Notes: generated by a model not told the origin, from the sequence alone. A stretch of DNA of 64,000 nucleotides from Mastigocoleus testarum BC008 (GCF_001456025.1 NZ_LMTZ01000111.1:34882-98881), one strand, 5' to 3'; shown: positions 1 through 9,748, counted from the stretch's first letter. Numbers and translations are program-made.

Positions 1-26
1 CGCTCTACCAACTGAGCTATACCCCC
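1..26 (-). tRNA. tRNA, probably tRNA-Ala, cut by the window edge
   Basis: Read on the minus strand these bases are GGGGGTATAGCTCAGTTGG followed by TAGAGCG. This is the 5' half of an acceptor stem, followed by a canonical D-arm. The GGGGGTA acceptor with TAGCTCAGTTGG resembles bacterial and cyanobacterial tRNA-Ala(UGC). The anticodon lies outside the window, so the amino-acid identity is an inference. Confidence 0.75.
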
Positions 27-324
27 AAGATATAATTCAAAAGTAAAAAGTCAAAAGTCAAAAGACGGTTAAAAAATATTTACTTTATACTTAAGTATTT
101 TAGCTTCAGTATTTTAACTTTACTAAAATTATTGTAAATGATAAATGTGGCGATTTCGACCTACAGGTTGAAATTTTACAGCAGTTTACAGCAAATATTT
201 TAAACTTATTTAAGTTTTCCGCCAATAATAAAGTTTGGGAAAATGTAGAATTTTAAAGCACACAAAATAATCTTCCCTACATATAATCAACTTGAAATTC
301 AACTGTTTAAAAAGTTAAGAAATT

Positions 325-1191
325 ATGACTTTAGTAGTTGCTGCACTGTATAAATTTGTCAAATTACCAGACCTTACTGAAAAACAGGAATCTTTGCAAT
401 CTTACTGTCAAGATCGGGGAGTGAAGGGGACGATTTTACTCGCAGAAGAAGGTATTAATGGTACGATTGCTGGCGATCGCGAGAGTATTGATTCAGTACT
501 ATCGTTTTTGCGTTCCGATCCACGCTTACAGGATCTAGAACATAAAGAGTCCTATACTGAAAGTTTACCTTTTAAGCGTATGAAAGTACGTTTGAAAAAA
601 GAAATTGTCACTATCGGTTTATCAGATGTTGACCCAAGCGAACAAGTTGGAACTTACGTTAATCCCCAAAATTGGAATGATATAATCTCCGATCCTGAAG
701 TCACATTAATCGATACCCGCAATGATTATGAGGTTGGAATTGGGACTTTTCAAGGCGCGCAAAATCCCCACACTGAATCGTTCCGAGAGTTTCCTGAATA
801 TGTGCTCGAAAATCTCGATCCAAGCAAACAGAAGAAAGTAGCCCTATTTTGTACCGGTGGAATTCGCTGCGAAAAAGCTACATCTTTTATGCTTTCCCAT
901 GGATTCGAGGAAGTGTATCACCTCAAGGGTGGAATTCTCAAATACTTAGAAGAAGTACCAGCAAAAGAAAGTTTATGGTCGGGCGAGTGTTTTGTTTTCG
1001 ATCAAAGAGTCACAGTCCGTCACGGTTTAGAAGCTGGTAATTATGAGATGTGTGCTGGTTGCGGTTATCCAATTTCGGAAACAGAGAAATCTTCACCAAA
1101 GTACGAGGAAGGAATTTCCTGTCCCCAATGTTTTGATGATTTGACTGAAGAAAAAAGAATGCGTTTGCAAGAGAAAAAGCGTCAACGTTGA
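325..1191 (+). CDS. trhO: tRNA U34 hydroxylase TrhO (YceA/rhodanese family)
   Basis: This 288-residue protein matches the TrhO/YceA family. That family makes 5-hydroxyuridine at wobble position U34 of certain tRNAs, independently of prephenate. An N-terminal acylphosphatase-like region (VVAALYKFVKLPDL..., EEGINGTIAG) is followed by a rhodanese domain. The rhodanese loop FCTGGIRCEKA carries the conserved active-site Cys. The C-terminus has a CxxC pair (MCAGCGYP) and a second one (CPQC), as in the long cyanobacterial and proteobacterial forms, and ends in a basic tail. Length is close to the family norm. It is a single gene with no close operon partner; a tRNA lies about 300 bp away. The ATG start precedes the conserved TLVVAALYKF segment. 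Confidence 0.92.
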   Translation: MTLVVAALYKFVKLPDLTEKQESLQSYCQDRGVKGTILLAEEGINGTIAGDRESIDSVLSFLRSDPRLQDLEHKESYTESLPFKRMKVRLKKEIVTIGLSDVDPSEQVGTYVNPQNWNDIISDPEVTLIDTRNDYEVGIGTFQGAQNPHTESFREFPEYVLENLDPSKQKKVALFCTGGIRCEKATSFMLSHGFEEVYHLKGGILKYLEEVPAKESLWSGECFVFDQRVTVRHGLEAGNYEMCAGCGYPISETEKSSPKYEEGISCPQCFDDLTEEKRMRLQEKKRQR

Positions 1192-1375
1192 TTAATTTAA
1201 TCAATAGGAAAATTAGGGTCAATGCAAAATAAAGGTAATAAAATCAACAAATAAGAAACTCAGGACTTATGCTACTGTCACAAGTAATGATGCGGTGTAG
1301 CCACATTGAGCGCCCAAAAAACTAACTTTTTGAAAACACGCCCTAGTCGTGAGATTTTGCTTTATAGGTATATAA

Positions 1376-1416
1376 AAACCGTTCCCTATAAGTACTTTAT
1401 GGAAGGAATGGTTCTT
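1376..1416 (-). terminator. possible intrinsic terminator for the 1397-2182 gene
   Basis: On the minus strand AACCATTCC pairs with GGGAACGGTT with one mismatch across a loop of about 18 nt, and is followed at once by TTTTTATAT. The stem starts inside the last codons of the gene. The loop is long, so this is only a plausible call. Confidence 0.3.
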
Positions 1417-2182
1417 GTAATTTTAATCTTGATTTTTTGTCTAGTTTTTCCACATCCTTAATCAATCCTTTAGCATAGTCAAAGTTTTCTTTTCTTAAAA
1501 ACATTAGAGCATTCATATTAGATTTATACAGTTCCATGCGTTTCATTAGTTCAGAGAAAATACTCCATTGATAACTCCAACAGTAACCATCTTCTTTGTC
1601 TTGGTCACTATTATCAATATCATATTTCATAAGTTCCTCAAATATACCAGCTATTCGTTTGAAGGAATTATAAACACGCCACAGGTCATTAAGCCGGTTT
1701 TGTGTTGCAAAATATTCAACATGTCTCTTGTTACACAATATCAACCAAGCCCGAGGTAAGCACAATTTGCGTGAAAATATCCCCTTTGATTCATAATTAA
1801 TGGTTGAATAGTATTTAAAATCGTCACTAAAAGACCTTTTTTTCACAGTTACCCAACCAAATTCTAGTCCTGCACTAAGGGAATCATCTCCAGTTTCTCT
1901 CCAAATTAAATATTGTCTATCGAATCCACTATACCCAATATATTTAGACCAAATAAAGTTCAATATATATATGTGCTGTAAAGGGAATCCTAAGAAATCC
2001 TTCTCCTCCAAATACCAACTATCTTGAGGAAAAGCTAATTTTCCACAGACAGATAACATAATTTTTGCAGTTTGTAATTCGGCACCAACTATATACCCCT
2101 CAATCAAATAAGAAATTAACCTTTTGTAGTTGAGATTAATCTCTTTAGATTTAGGAGATTCTGTTAAACCTGATATCATCAC
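1397..2182 (-). CDS. hypothetical protein, no recognised family
   Basis: An open frame of 261 codons with no family I recognise. It is rich in aromatic residues (W, Y, F) and predicted mainly helical, with no signal peptide or membrane segment. Charged stretches follow near the C-terminus (KENFDYAKGLIKDVEKLDKKS). Two adjacent Met codons (MMIS) make the start ambiguous by one residue. The surrounding DNA is ordinary AT-rich cyanobacterial sequence. The length and absence of low-complexity bias argue for a real gene. Composition loosely recalls small cyanobacterial proteins of unknown function near TPR genes; a TPR gene follows about 190 bp upstream on the same strand. Confidence 0.6.
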   Translation of the reverse strand: MMISGLTESPKSKEINLNYKRLISYLIEGYIVGAELQTAKIMLSVCGKLAFPQDSWYLEEKDFLGFPLQHIYILNFIWSKYIGYSGFDRQYLIWRETGDDSLSAGLEFGWVTVKKRSFSDDFKYYSTINYESKGIFSRKLCLPRAWLILCNKRHVEYFATQNRLNDLWRVYNSFKRIAGIFEELMKYDIDNSDQDKEDGYCWSYQWSIFSELMKRMELYKSNMNALMFLRKENFDYAKGLIKDVEKLDKKSRLKLQEPFLP

Positions 2183-2369
2183 TTATTTTCTTTGCTACTT
2201 TGAATTTACAAAATTATTTCCATTCACACCAGAGAACTTCAATGAGTAAAGTTAAAACTTGTGTAAACGCTGTATTCCAAAAATCCCCTGATGTTTATGC
2301 ATCGCTATATGGTAGTAATCACCCTTCCTAAATTTTCCTGAATATCAGTCTGTAAAATAAAACTTTGTT

Positions 2370-2813
2370 TTATTCAGGTTTAATTTCAAGTCTTTTTATT
2401 AACTTTTTACTACGATTTATTTGTTTTTCAGAGATGTCCAGCGCTTTTTCGTAGGATGCAATTAATTCTTCTAATCTTCCCAATCTATACAGCACTACAC
2501 CCCGACTATGCCAAGCTTTGTGGTAGTCAGGTTTAATTTCAAGTGCTTTATCGTAAGATGTCAGGGCTTGTTCTAATTTTCCTAATGCAGTAAGAGCAAC
2601 ACCCCGACTGTACCAAGCTTGATGTTTATCAGGTCTAATTTCAAGCACTTTGTCGTAAAACGCTATGCTACTCTCAAGATTACCAGCACCATATTGTTTA
2701 AAACCTCTTTGAAAAAACATTTCTGCTTTTCTGTGCTTTTTTTTCATTGCTTCTTTGTCAGTGTTATTTTTTTGTGAATAAAATTTCACCTTCAGTAAAA
2801 TCAACATTTTCAT
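2370..2813 (-). CDS. small tetratricopeptide repeat protein
   Basis: A 147-residue protein with about three consecutive 34-residue TPR units. Each holds the A-helix/B-helix signature, for example AWYSRGVALTALGKLEQAL, SYDKALEIKPDYHKAWHSRG and YEKALDI. TPR scaffolds mediate protein-protein contacts; no partner can be deduced. The basic N-terminus (KEAMKKKHRKAEMFF) may contain the true start at Met23. The upstream ATG sits on the edge of a 20-bp direct repeat, which makes the first 22 residues doubtful. The first TPR (AEMFFQRGFKQYGAGNLESSI) is complete with either start. Confidence 0.75.
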   Translation of the reverse strand: MKMLILLKVKFYSQKNNTDKEAMKKKHRKAEMFFQRGFKQYGAGNLESSIAFYDKVLEIRPDKHQAWYSRGVALTALGKLEQALTSYDKALEIKPDYHKAWHSRGVVLYRLGRLEELIASYEKALDISEKQINRSKKLIKRLEIKPE

Positions 2814-2861
2814 TTAAATATCAAGCTTATGCCTGGTCAGTATTTAAATATCAAGCTTATG
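2812..2861. repeat. two 20-bp direct repeats just upstream of the TPR gene
   Basis: ATTTAAATATCAAGCTTATG occurs at 2812-2831 and again at 2842-2861, separated by 10 bp, giving a 30-bp period. The first copy abuts the proposed ATG of the TPR gene on the minus strand. This could be a tandem duplication or a spaced operator. Confidence 0.7.
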
Positions 2862-3495
2862 ACTTTCCGATGCAAGTACTTAAGTAAGGTCACTACTCAT
2901 TTTGCCTAAAGGTGCTGGCAAATCCTTGTTCCATAAACTTTAGAGAAAATTTATTAACATACTGAATCAGTACTAGTTTGCTTAGGAAAACAGCGTTCAG
3001 AATCATAACCACAACTTGGATGTGACAAGACTTTTAGCCTTTAGGAAAACTTCTAATACTGGATTTTCAACAAAATGTAAACTTTTATTACGCAAAACTT
3101 AATTTAATTTAAATTCCACGAAAGCGAATAAAGTAAGAGATTAAATGTTTTGGGGGACGCGGGACCCAATGTTTTTTCACTCTTAAAAAGAAACATGTCG
3201 TTCCTCCCTGTTCCCTGTTGACTCTTCCCTTCTTGTTAAACCAAAAAAGATCTGAAATGACCTCAAACAGGTATAATATTTGCGTTTAGATATCTATGAC
3301 GCACATGTGACAGCTTCACTTTCTGGTGCAGCTTAATTTTTAATATCTCGTACGTAAATTTGCCCATAAAAAATTTTGAGAGTTCTGCTTTTCTGCAGCA
3401 AATACAATTACAGACTTCATAATCTCTATGACAACTTAACTTTTTTTATGTAGTTAGTTTGTGAGCAACATTAACGGAGGTAAAAGTAAAGAAGG
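2862..3495. other. intergenic region without a gene
   Basis: About 630 bp, AT-rich, with stops in all frames. It holds a short TTCCCTGTTCCCTG-type cyanobacterial repeat stretch near 3200-3230. It must carry the promoters of the divergent TPR and NACHT-WD40 genes, but no clear -35/-10 pair stands out. A GGAGG lies at 3476-3480, upstream of the GTG at 3496. Confidence 0.5.
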
Positions 3496-6400
3496 GTGAC
3501 TAACATTAGCAAAGGAATGTTGGCTAAAAAATATGCTGAAAATCTTGTCGAAGCTCTACTGAAACTTGCCTCAAATCAAAATAATTTTTATTACATAGAG
3601 AAAGAAATTGAAGTTGAATGGATTTGTAGTAACCAGTTGTATGTCACTGGATTTACTTTAGACAAAAAAGGTAATACATCAGAATCAGGTACAACATTAA
3701 AAGCCCTATTAGGTATTTTAAAAAGAAATAATCAGAAATTAATAACCGATACTGAAGCTAAGGTTGAAGGTAAAAGTGAAAAAGAAATTGAAAAATATAT
3801 CATTGAACAAATAAGAAATTCTATTAGATATTTAGAAGAGTTAGAACTATTACAAGATCAACGTCCTAGAAATCATAATGGTAAAGTAGCAGGTAAAGCC
3901 TGCTGGAAATTCAAGCTGATTAACCTCAAAGATAAAAATGTAACTCTAGAAGTAAATCTGAATAAGGTAAGAGAAAAACTAGGACTTCCACCACAAAACA
4001 AGACTATTCTACCCAAAGCTCAAATTTCGACTCTTCAAGTACCTTCGGTTTCAAATCCCTTAGCTCAACAGATGATGGGTTGGTTTAAAACCTTGGGTTA
4101 TCAGTTCGAGGGATATGAAGTTTGGCAAGATAGTTATTTTGAGTGGATTATCAATATCCCAATAAGACGTAACCGATATGACCGAATTTTGGTGCGTGGG
4201 ATAATAGGAGAAATAGGACTTAAAGATGTAAGGCTTTTAAGTTCAAAAGTAAAAGAAAAACGTACTGATGAAGGTTGGTTGGTAACTGACAGGCGTATTA
4301 GTAAGATGGCACGCTGTGAAGTTCAAAAGAAAGAAAATTGCCATTTAGAATGCTATACCTTCGACCAACTTGTAGCGATCGACGCTGACTTTAGGGGTTA
4401 TCTAAGTTGGTTAGAAGCAGAGGTAAAACGACGGGGTATTGACAAAAGGTATGTACCTTTGGCTTGTAGTAAAGAAGAACTAGGTCCAGTTAGCAAGCGT
4501 TGTATTGGAGTTAGTCACTATACAGAAGAAGATGGTTGGATTGATGGTTATATTAACCGTTGGTTAGATGACCCAGCAAAAGAACATATTTCAATATTAG
4601 GTGAGTTTGGTACGGGTAAAACTTGGTTTGCCTTACATTATGCTTGGGTCGCATTGCAGCGATATCGGGATGCACAGCAAAGTGGTGTTCAACTTCCCCG
4701 GTTACCTTTGGTTATTTCTCTACGAGATTATGCGAAAGCAGTAAGTGTGGAATCGCTATTTTCCGAGTTTTTTTTTCGTCAGCATGAAATCCCTATACCC
4801 GGTTATTCGGCTTTCGAGCAACTCAACCGTATGGGAAAACTGTTACTGATATTTGATGGTTTTGATGAAATGGCGGCGCGGATAAACCGTCAGGAAATGA
4901 TTAATAATTTTTGGGAATTAGCTAAGGTTGTTGTTCCTGGAGCCAAAGTAATCTTAACTTGTCGTACGGAACATTTCCCAGAAGCAAAGGAAGGACGTGC
5001 TTTATTAAATGCAGAACTGCAAGCTTCCGTTGCCAATTTAACTGGAGAAACACCCCAATTTGAAATATTGGAACTGGAGAAGTTCAACAACGCGCAAATT
5101 CGCCAAGTATTATCCCATCAAGCCCAAGATACAACAGTAGAGCTTGTGATGGGGAGCCCCCAATTATTAGATTTATCGCGTCGTCCGGTAATGAGCGAAT
5201 TAATTTTAGAAGCATTACCAGATATCGAAGCTGGAAAACCTATAGATATATCACGGGTATATTTGTACGCAGTCAGGCGAAAAATGGAAAGGGACATCAA
5301 AGCAGAACGTACTTTTACTTCCCTTGCAGATAAACTGTATTTCCTGTGTGAATTATCCTGGGAAATGCTCTCAAATGACAAAATGAGCCTAAATTATCGC
5401 CAATTTCCCACTCGGATTCGGAGGTTGTTTGGTGCAATAGTTGAAGAAGAAAAGGATTTAGACCATTGGCATTACGATATGATGGGACAAACCATGTTGA
5501 TTCGCAATGCTCATGGGGATTATACTCCAGCTCACCGCTCATTGTTAGAGTTTTTTGTAGCGTATAAGTTTGCATCTGAGTTGGGGGTATTGGCTGATGA
5601 TTTTACTGGATTAGCTCAGACACAAGAATATTTAAATAATCATCAGCCTAATGATTATACTTGGTCATCCTATTTTCGCCGCAATGTTGATGCAACAGGG
5701 AATATTGTTTCTGTTACACCCTTACGGGGATTTGTCAGTGAGTGTTTGGAGAAATTGCTGGAAACATTTGGGAAAAGACCATTAACAAAAGCAGTGATGG
5801 ATTTGTTAGTGCCAATGGTAGGGGACAATCAGGGTTTAATTGAGATAATAAAAGCAACAAGAGGTAAAATCTCCGATGAAGTGGGTTATCTCGGAGGAAA
5901 TGCGGCAACTTTAGCAGTTAAGGTTAATAAAGAGGCTTTGCAGGGCAGAGATTTGAGCGGTGTGGTGATTAAGGGAGCAAATTTTAGTAACGCAAATTTG
6001 CGAAATGTTAATTTTGAAAGCGCAGAAATTAAAAATTCTTTCTTTAGTAAAGCTTTAAGTACCGTATTATCAGTGGCATTTAGTCCTGACGGCAAAGTTT
6101 TTGCGACGGGTGATAGTGATTGTGTAGTTAACTTGTGGGAAACTGCCAGTGGTAAAGAAATTTTGACCTGCAAAGGACACACCAATTGTGTAGATTCTGT
6201 CGCTTTTAGTCCAAATGGGACAATTCTTGCCAGTGGCAGTTCAGATCAAACGGTGCGATTATGGGATATTAGCAGTGGTAAATGTCTCTACACCCTGCAA
6301 GGTCACACTGGTTGGGTACGTTCAGTCGCCTTTAGTCCAGATGGGATGACCCTCGTTAGCAGTAGTTCAGACCAAACAGTACGGCTATGGGATATTAGCA

Positions 6401-7914
6401 GTAGTCAATGCCTGCAAATCTTTAGCGGACACACTGGTTGGGTACGTTCAGTCGCCTTTAGTCCAGATGGGATGACCCTCGCTAGCGGTAGTTCAGACCA
6501 AACAGTAAGACTGTGGGATATTAGCAGTGGTAAATGTCTCTACACCCTGCAAGGTCACACTGGTTGGGTACGTTCCGTCGCCTTTAGTCCAGATGGAACC
6601 ATCCTTGTTAGTGCTAGTGGAGATAAAACTTTGCGGCTGTGGGATATCAGTAGTGGCGAATGCATCCACATTTTGCAGGGGCATACCAATTTGGTACGTT
6701 CAGTCGCTTTTAGTCCAGATGGGATGACTCTCACCAGTGGCAGTTCAGACCAAACAGTACGACTGTGGGATATTAGCACTGGTAAATGTCTCTACACCTT
6801 GCAAGGTCATACCGGTTGGGTGCGTTCCGTTGCTTTTAGCCCAGATGGCACGACCCTTGTTAGTGCTAGTGGAGATAAAACTTTGCGGCTGTGGGATATC
6901 AGTAGTGGCGAATGCCTTTACACCTTGAGGGGGCAAAATAATTTGTTACGTTCCGTCGCTTTTAGTCCAAATGGCATGACCCTTGCCAGTGGTAGTTCAG
7001 ATCAAACAGTGCGACTGTGGGATCTCAAGAGTGGCGAATATCTCAAAAATTTGCAGGGGCATACCGGTTGGGTACGTTCCGTCGCTTTTAGTCCAGATGG
7101 AATGACCCTTGCCAGTGGCAGTTCAGACCAAACAGTAAGACTGTGGGATATTAACAGTGACGAATGTCTGTACACCTTTGAGGGGCATACTGGTTGGCTA
7201 CGTTCCGTTACTTTTAGCCCAGATGGAATGATACTTGCCAGTGGCAGTGAAGACCGAACGGTGAGGCTGTGGAATACCAGCACTGGTGAATTTATCCACA
7301 ATTTTGAGGGGCACACCGGTTGGGTGCGTTCCGTCGCTTTTAGTCCAGATGGAATGACCCTTGCAAGCGGTAGTGGAGACAAAACAGTACGGTTATGGGA
7401 TATTAGCAGTGGCAAATGCCTTTACACTTTGCAGGGACACACCGATTTTGTAAATTCTGTTACTTTTAGCCCAGATAAGATGACTCTTGCCAGTGCTAGT
7501 GCAGACCAAACAGTACGGCTGTGGAATATCAGCGCTGGTGAATGCTTCTACACTCTAAAAGAGCACAACGATTGGGTACGTTCCATTGCCTTTAGTCCAG
7601 ATGGGAGGATACTTGCTAGTGGCAGTTCAGACCAAACAGTAAGACTGTGGGATATGAGCAGAGGTGAATGTCTCCACACTTTGCAAGATCACACCAATTG
7701 GGTAGGTTCTATTGCCTTCAGTTTAGATGGGAAAATCCTTGCCAGTGCTAGTGATGATGAGACTATAAAGCTTTGGGATGTCAAAACAGGTGAGTGTCTC
7801 AAAACTCTGAAAAGTGAACAACCTTATGAAGGTATGAATATTACAGATGTTCAAGGTTTAACATCAGCAGAAATTACCACGCTCAAAGCATTAGGTGCAA
7901 TCGAGAAAAAGTAA
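3496..7914 (+). CDS. NACHT NTPase with degenerate Mrr-like domain and 14 WD40 repeats
   Basis: A STAND-class signalling NTPase of 1472 residues. Residues 1-165 form an unrecognised basic helical region. About 192-305 resemble an Mrr/PD-(D/E)XK fold (GWFKTLGYQFEGYEVW ... YDRILVRGIIGEIG ... EGWLVTDRRISKMAR), but the Q/E-x-K position reads V-R-G, so it is probably not a nuclease. NACHT spans about 360-540, with Walker A GEFGTGKT (369-376) and Walker B LLLIFDGFDEM. A helical region and a short pentapeptide-like stretch (LSGVVIKGANFSNANLRNVNF) follow, then 14 WD40 units, enough for two seven-blade propellers. The GTG start follows GAAGG directly and GGAGG 15 nt upstream; Met8 (ATG, 3517) is an alternative. 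In this family the WD40 part senses and NACHT oligomerises; related bacterial NACHT proteins act against phage. The ligand is unknown. Confidence 0.9.
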   Translation: MTNISKGMLAKKYAENLVEALLKLASNQNNFYYIEKEIEVEWICSNQLYVTGFTLDKKGNTSESGTTLKALLGILKRNNQKLITDTEAKVEGKSEKEIEKYIIEQIRNSIRYLEELELLQDQRPRNHNGKVAGKACWKFKLINLKDKNVTLEVNLNKVREKLGLPPQNKTILPKAQISTLQVPSVSNPLAQQMMGWFKTLGYQFEGYEVWQDSYFEWIINIPIRRNRYDRILVRGIIGEIGLKDVRLLSSKVKEKRTDEGWLVTDRRISKMARCEVQKKENCHLECYTFDQLVAIDADFRGYLSWLEAEVKRRGIDKRYVPLACSKEELGPVSKRCIGVSHYTEEDGWIDGYINRWLDDPAKEHISILGEFGTGKTWFALHYAWVALQRYRDAQQSGVQLPRLPLVISLRDYAKAVSVESLFSEFFFRQHEIPIPGYSAFEQLNRMGKLLLIFDGFDEMAARINRQEMINNFWELAKVVVPGAKVILTCRTEHFPEAKEGRALLNAELQASVANLTGETPQFEILELEKFNNAQIRQVLSHQAQDTTVELVMGSPQLLDLSRRPVMSELILEALPDIEAGKPIDISRVYLYAVRRKMERDIKAERTFTSLADKLYFLCELSWEMLSNDKMSLNYRQFPTRIRRLFGAIVEEEKDLDHWHYDMMGQTMLIRNAHGDYTPAHRSLLEFFVAYKFASELGVLADDFTGLAQTQEYLNNHQPNDYTWSSYFRRNVDATGNIVSVTPLRGFVSECLEKLLETFGKRPLTKAVMDLLVPMVGDNQGLIEIIKATRGKISDEVGYLGGNAATLAVKVNKEALQGRDLSGVVIKGANFSNANLRNVNFESAEIKNSFFSKALSTVLSVAFSPDGKVFATGDSDCVVNLWETASGKEILTCKGHTNCVDSVAFSPNGTILASGSSDQTVRLWDISSGKCLYTLQGHTGWVRSVAFSPDGMTLVSSSSDQTVRLWDISSSQCLQIFSGHTGWVRSVAFSPDGMTLASGSSDQTVRLWDISSGKCLYTLQGHTGWVRSVAFSPDGTILVSASGDKTLRLWDISSGECIHILQGHTNLVRSVAFSPDGMTLTSGSSDQTVRLWDISTGKCLYTLQGHTGWVRSVAFSPDGTTLVSASGDKTLRLWDISSGECLYTLRGQNNLLRSVAFSPNGMTLASGSSDQTVRLWDLKSGEYLKNLQGHTGWVRSVAFSPDGMTLASGSSDQTVRLWDINSDECLYTFEGHTGWLRSVTFSPDGMILASGSEDRTVRLWNTSTGEFIHNFEGHTGWVRSVAFSPDGMTLASGSGDKTVRLWDISSGKCLYTLQGHTDFVNSVTFSPDKMTLASASADQTVRLWNISAGECFYTLKEHNDWVRSIAFSPDGRILASGSSDQTVRLWDMSRGECLHTLQDHTNWVGSIAFSLDGKILASASDDETIKLWDVKTGECLKTLKSEQPYEGMNITDVQGLTSAEITTLKALGAIEKK
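6061..7806 (+). repeat. 14 tandem WD40-encoding DNA repeats of about 126 bp
   Basis: The blades are nearly identical at DNA level. For example, runs over GGTTGGGTACGTTC and TTTAGTCCAGATGG recur with few changes. Two sub-types intermix: SGSSDQTVRLWD and SASGDKTLRLWD. Such low divergence suggests recent expansion or gene conversion. Confidence 0.9.
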
Positions 7915-8494
7915 ACTTCTGAGAAACTTATTACCCCAACTGTGAACGCTAAAACTAGCAAATATCCTTGAAAATTATCGATGATATGCAACGCGCCCAC
8001 AAATTACCAATTACCAGTTACCAATTACCAATTACCAGTTATAAATCATCAACTAACAGACAACATACTTGCAGACAAAAATCATCTTACTTATCTATTA
8101 ATTTTTAACAATTATTTCCCAGAAAAATAGGCTTTCACCCACACTTATGTGCTATGGCCAAAAGCCTAAGACTAGTATCAATAGAAAACGAGATATCAGT
8201 TTATAACAGTTTATATATATAAATCACGAACATGAAAATAAGATAAACTTCAAATGAACTCAACATAAAAAATAAATAAATTTATTTAAATACAATTATA
8301 AAAATAAAATCAATTTTTTCTCACAATTTACAACAAATTGCTGCTTGTGCTATTTACAAACCAATCGAGCTATATTAAATTTCAACCAATGACACAAGTC
8401 GTTTAGAAAAATCATTTAAGCTTTTTCAGTCATTACAGTGAAGACAATTGTTTGTAAGTGCTTGCTCGTTAACAATTAGCCATAAAAACTGGAG
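7915..8494. other. intergenic region with a heptamer repeat
   Basis: AT-rich with no credible gene. At 8003-8042 the heptamer ACCAATT (with ACCAGTT variants) is repeated in tandem, an STRR-like array also found at 17834 and 29211 in the opposite orientation. The remainder is upstream sequence for the AMIN gene. Confidence 0.6.
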
Positions 8495-9748
8495 ATGAAG
8501 GTCGTGTTCAAGCAAATCGCAACTCAAAAACTAGTTTCTGGGTGCAAGCAGGTACTAAAATTTGGTTTATTCAGTTTTTACGCAGCACTTTCTTTGAGTG
8601 CTGGTAGAAGTTTAGCTGAACCGATCGCAAGATTAGAAAATTGGAGATTTTATCCGGAAGCTCAACAATTAGAAGTTATGCTTTCAGGGTCTTCTCAACC
8701 ACGTTATTTCTATCTTCCCCAACCTCCCCGTATTGTGGTGGATTTACCGGATACAAAGTTAGGTTATGTTCCCACCCAACGGACATTTTATGGGAATATC
8801 CGAGGTATCCGGGTTTCCCAGTTTGACGAAAACGTAACTCGCATTGTGATGGATTTAGCTCCGGGAACTTTTTTCGATTCTAGTCAAATGCGATTACAGC
8901 CGATATCTCGCCGAAATTCTCTTGGTTGGGTATTTAGTCCTTCGATTGCAAGCAACTATAATTCTATTGGACGAGGTCAAGGTCGCTATCCGTTACCCTT
9001 ACCCAATAGTTATTACAACCGTCGTCAATCTCCTCCTTTACCTTATACTAGAGAATCACAACCTCGCCGCAATTTCTCTTCAGATATAACTGATCGGTTA
9101 CCACAACAAAATTATCAGAATATTCTCCTACCTCCTTTAGATTCTTTACCAGGAGGACCAGTTAACAGTAGGTCTTACAATAACGATAATTACAACCGAC
9201 AACAGCTACCACCAATCAACCTACCTAGTGGTGATAATCTTCCTGGAGCAAATTTTCCTAGTGGTCTCCCACCTATCAATCCAAGTATTCCTCAACCTGG
9301 CTTACGAAGCCTACCACGAGTCAATGGTCAGTTTGACAATAACAGGAATTATAATCAGCAACAGTCCCCCATATCTGTTCCAACGACTTCTCCCAATAGT
9401 CCATTTTCTCCGAAATTTCCCAACGACTCTGTTTTACCACCACCAAGATTTCAAACTCAGCCAGCAAGAAGAAATCTTAATAATCAACCAAATGTGGCAG
9501 TACCAAATATGACAGTGCCAAATGTCACGGTACCAGATTTTCCAACTCCGACCATACTTAATAATTCAAATAATTCCAATAACTCAAACAACTTCAATAA
9601 TTCAAATAATTTCAATAATTCAAACAACTTCAATAATTCAAATAATTTAAATAACTCAAATAATTTAAATAACTCAAATACTTCCAATACTTCCAATAAT
9701 CCAGAGATTATTGAATTTGGTCAGCCTTTTCCAAATACTCTGCCTTAG
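8495..9748 (+). CDS. AMIN-domain exported protein with Pro/Asn-rich tail
   Basis: An N-terminal signal-like hydrophobic segment (about residues 22-38, LKFGLFSFYAALSLSAG) precedes an AMIN domain at about 42-130 (ARLENWRFYPEAQQLEVML ... IVVDLPDTKLG ... IRVSQFDENVTRIVMDL). AMIN domains target periplasmic proteins to peptidoglycan or division sites, as in AmiC. No amidase or secretin domain follows. The remaining 280 residues are disordered, rich in Pro/Asn/Ser/Arg, and end in tandem Asn-Asn-Ser-Asn units. GGAG touches the ATG at 8495, so a GTG at 8504 with better spacing may be the real start. It probably serves as a cell-envelope organiser, with the tail acting as a linker. Confidence 0.8.
   Translation: MKVVFKQIATQKLVSGCKQVLKFGLFSFYAALSLSAGRSLAEPIARLENWRFYPEAQQLEVMLSGSSQPRYFYLPQPPRIVVDLPDTKLGYVPTQRTFYGNIRGIRVSQFDENVTRIVMDLAPGTFFDSSQMRLQPISRRNSLGWVFSPSIASNYNSIGRGQGRYPLPLPNSYYNRRQSPPLPYTRESQPRRNFSSDITDRLPQQNYQNILLPPLDSLPGGPVNSRSYNNDNYNRQQLPPINLPSGDNLPGANFPSGLPPINPSIPQPGLRSLPRVNGQFDNNRNYNQQQSPISVPTTSPNSPFSPKFPNDSVLPPPRFQTQPARRNLNNQPNVAVPNMTVPNVTVPDFPTPTILNNSNNSNNSNNFNNSNNFNNSNNFNNSNNLNNSNNLNNSNTSNTSNNPEIIEFGQPFPNTLP
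9560..9696 (+). repeat. Asn/Ser-encoding tandem repeats in the AMIN gene
   Basis: Units like AATAATTCAAATAACTTC repeat with small changes and encode NNSN(F/L)NNSN tracts. The array is likely variable in length by slippage. Confidence 0.85.

Noticed and set aside
6493..7415. Several antisense open frames opposite the WD40 repeats
   Set aside because: They arise from the repetitive codon pattern of the WD40 gene and encode no known domain; likewise the frames opposite the pentapeptide gene at 50488-51072.
8141..8494. Possible promoter or small RNA in the AT-rich stretch before the AMIN gene
   Set aside because: No convincing -35/-10 pair, hairpin or conserved motif could be supported by eye.
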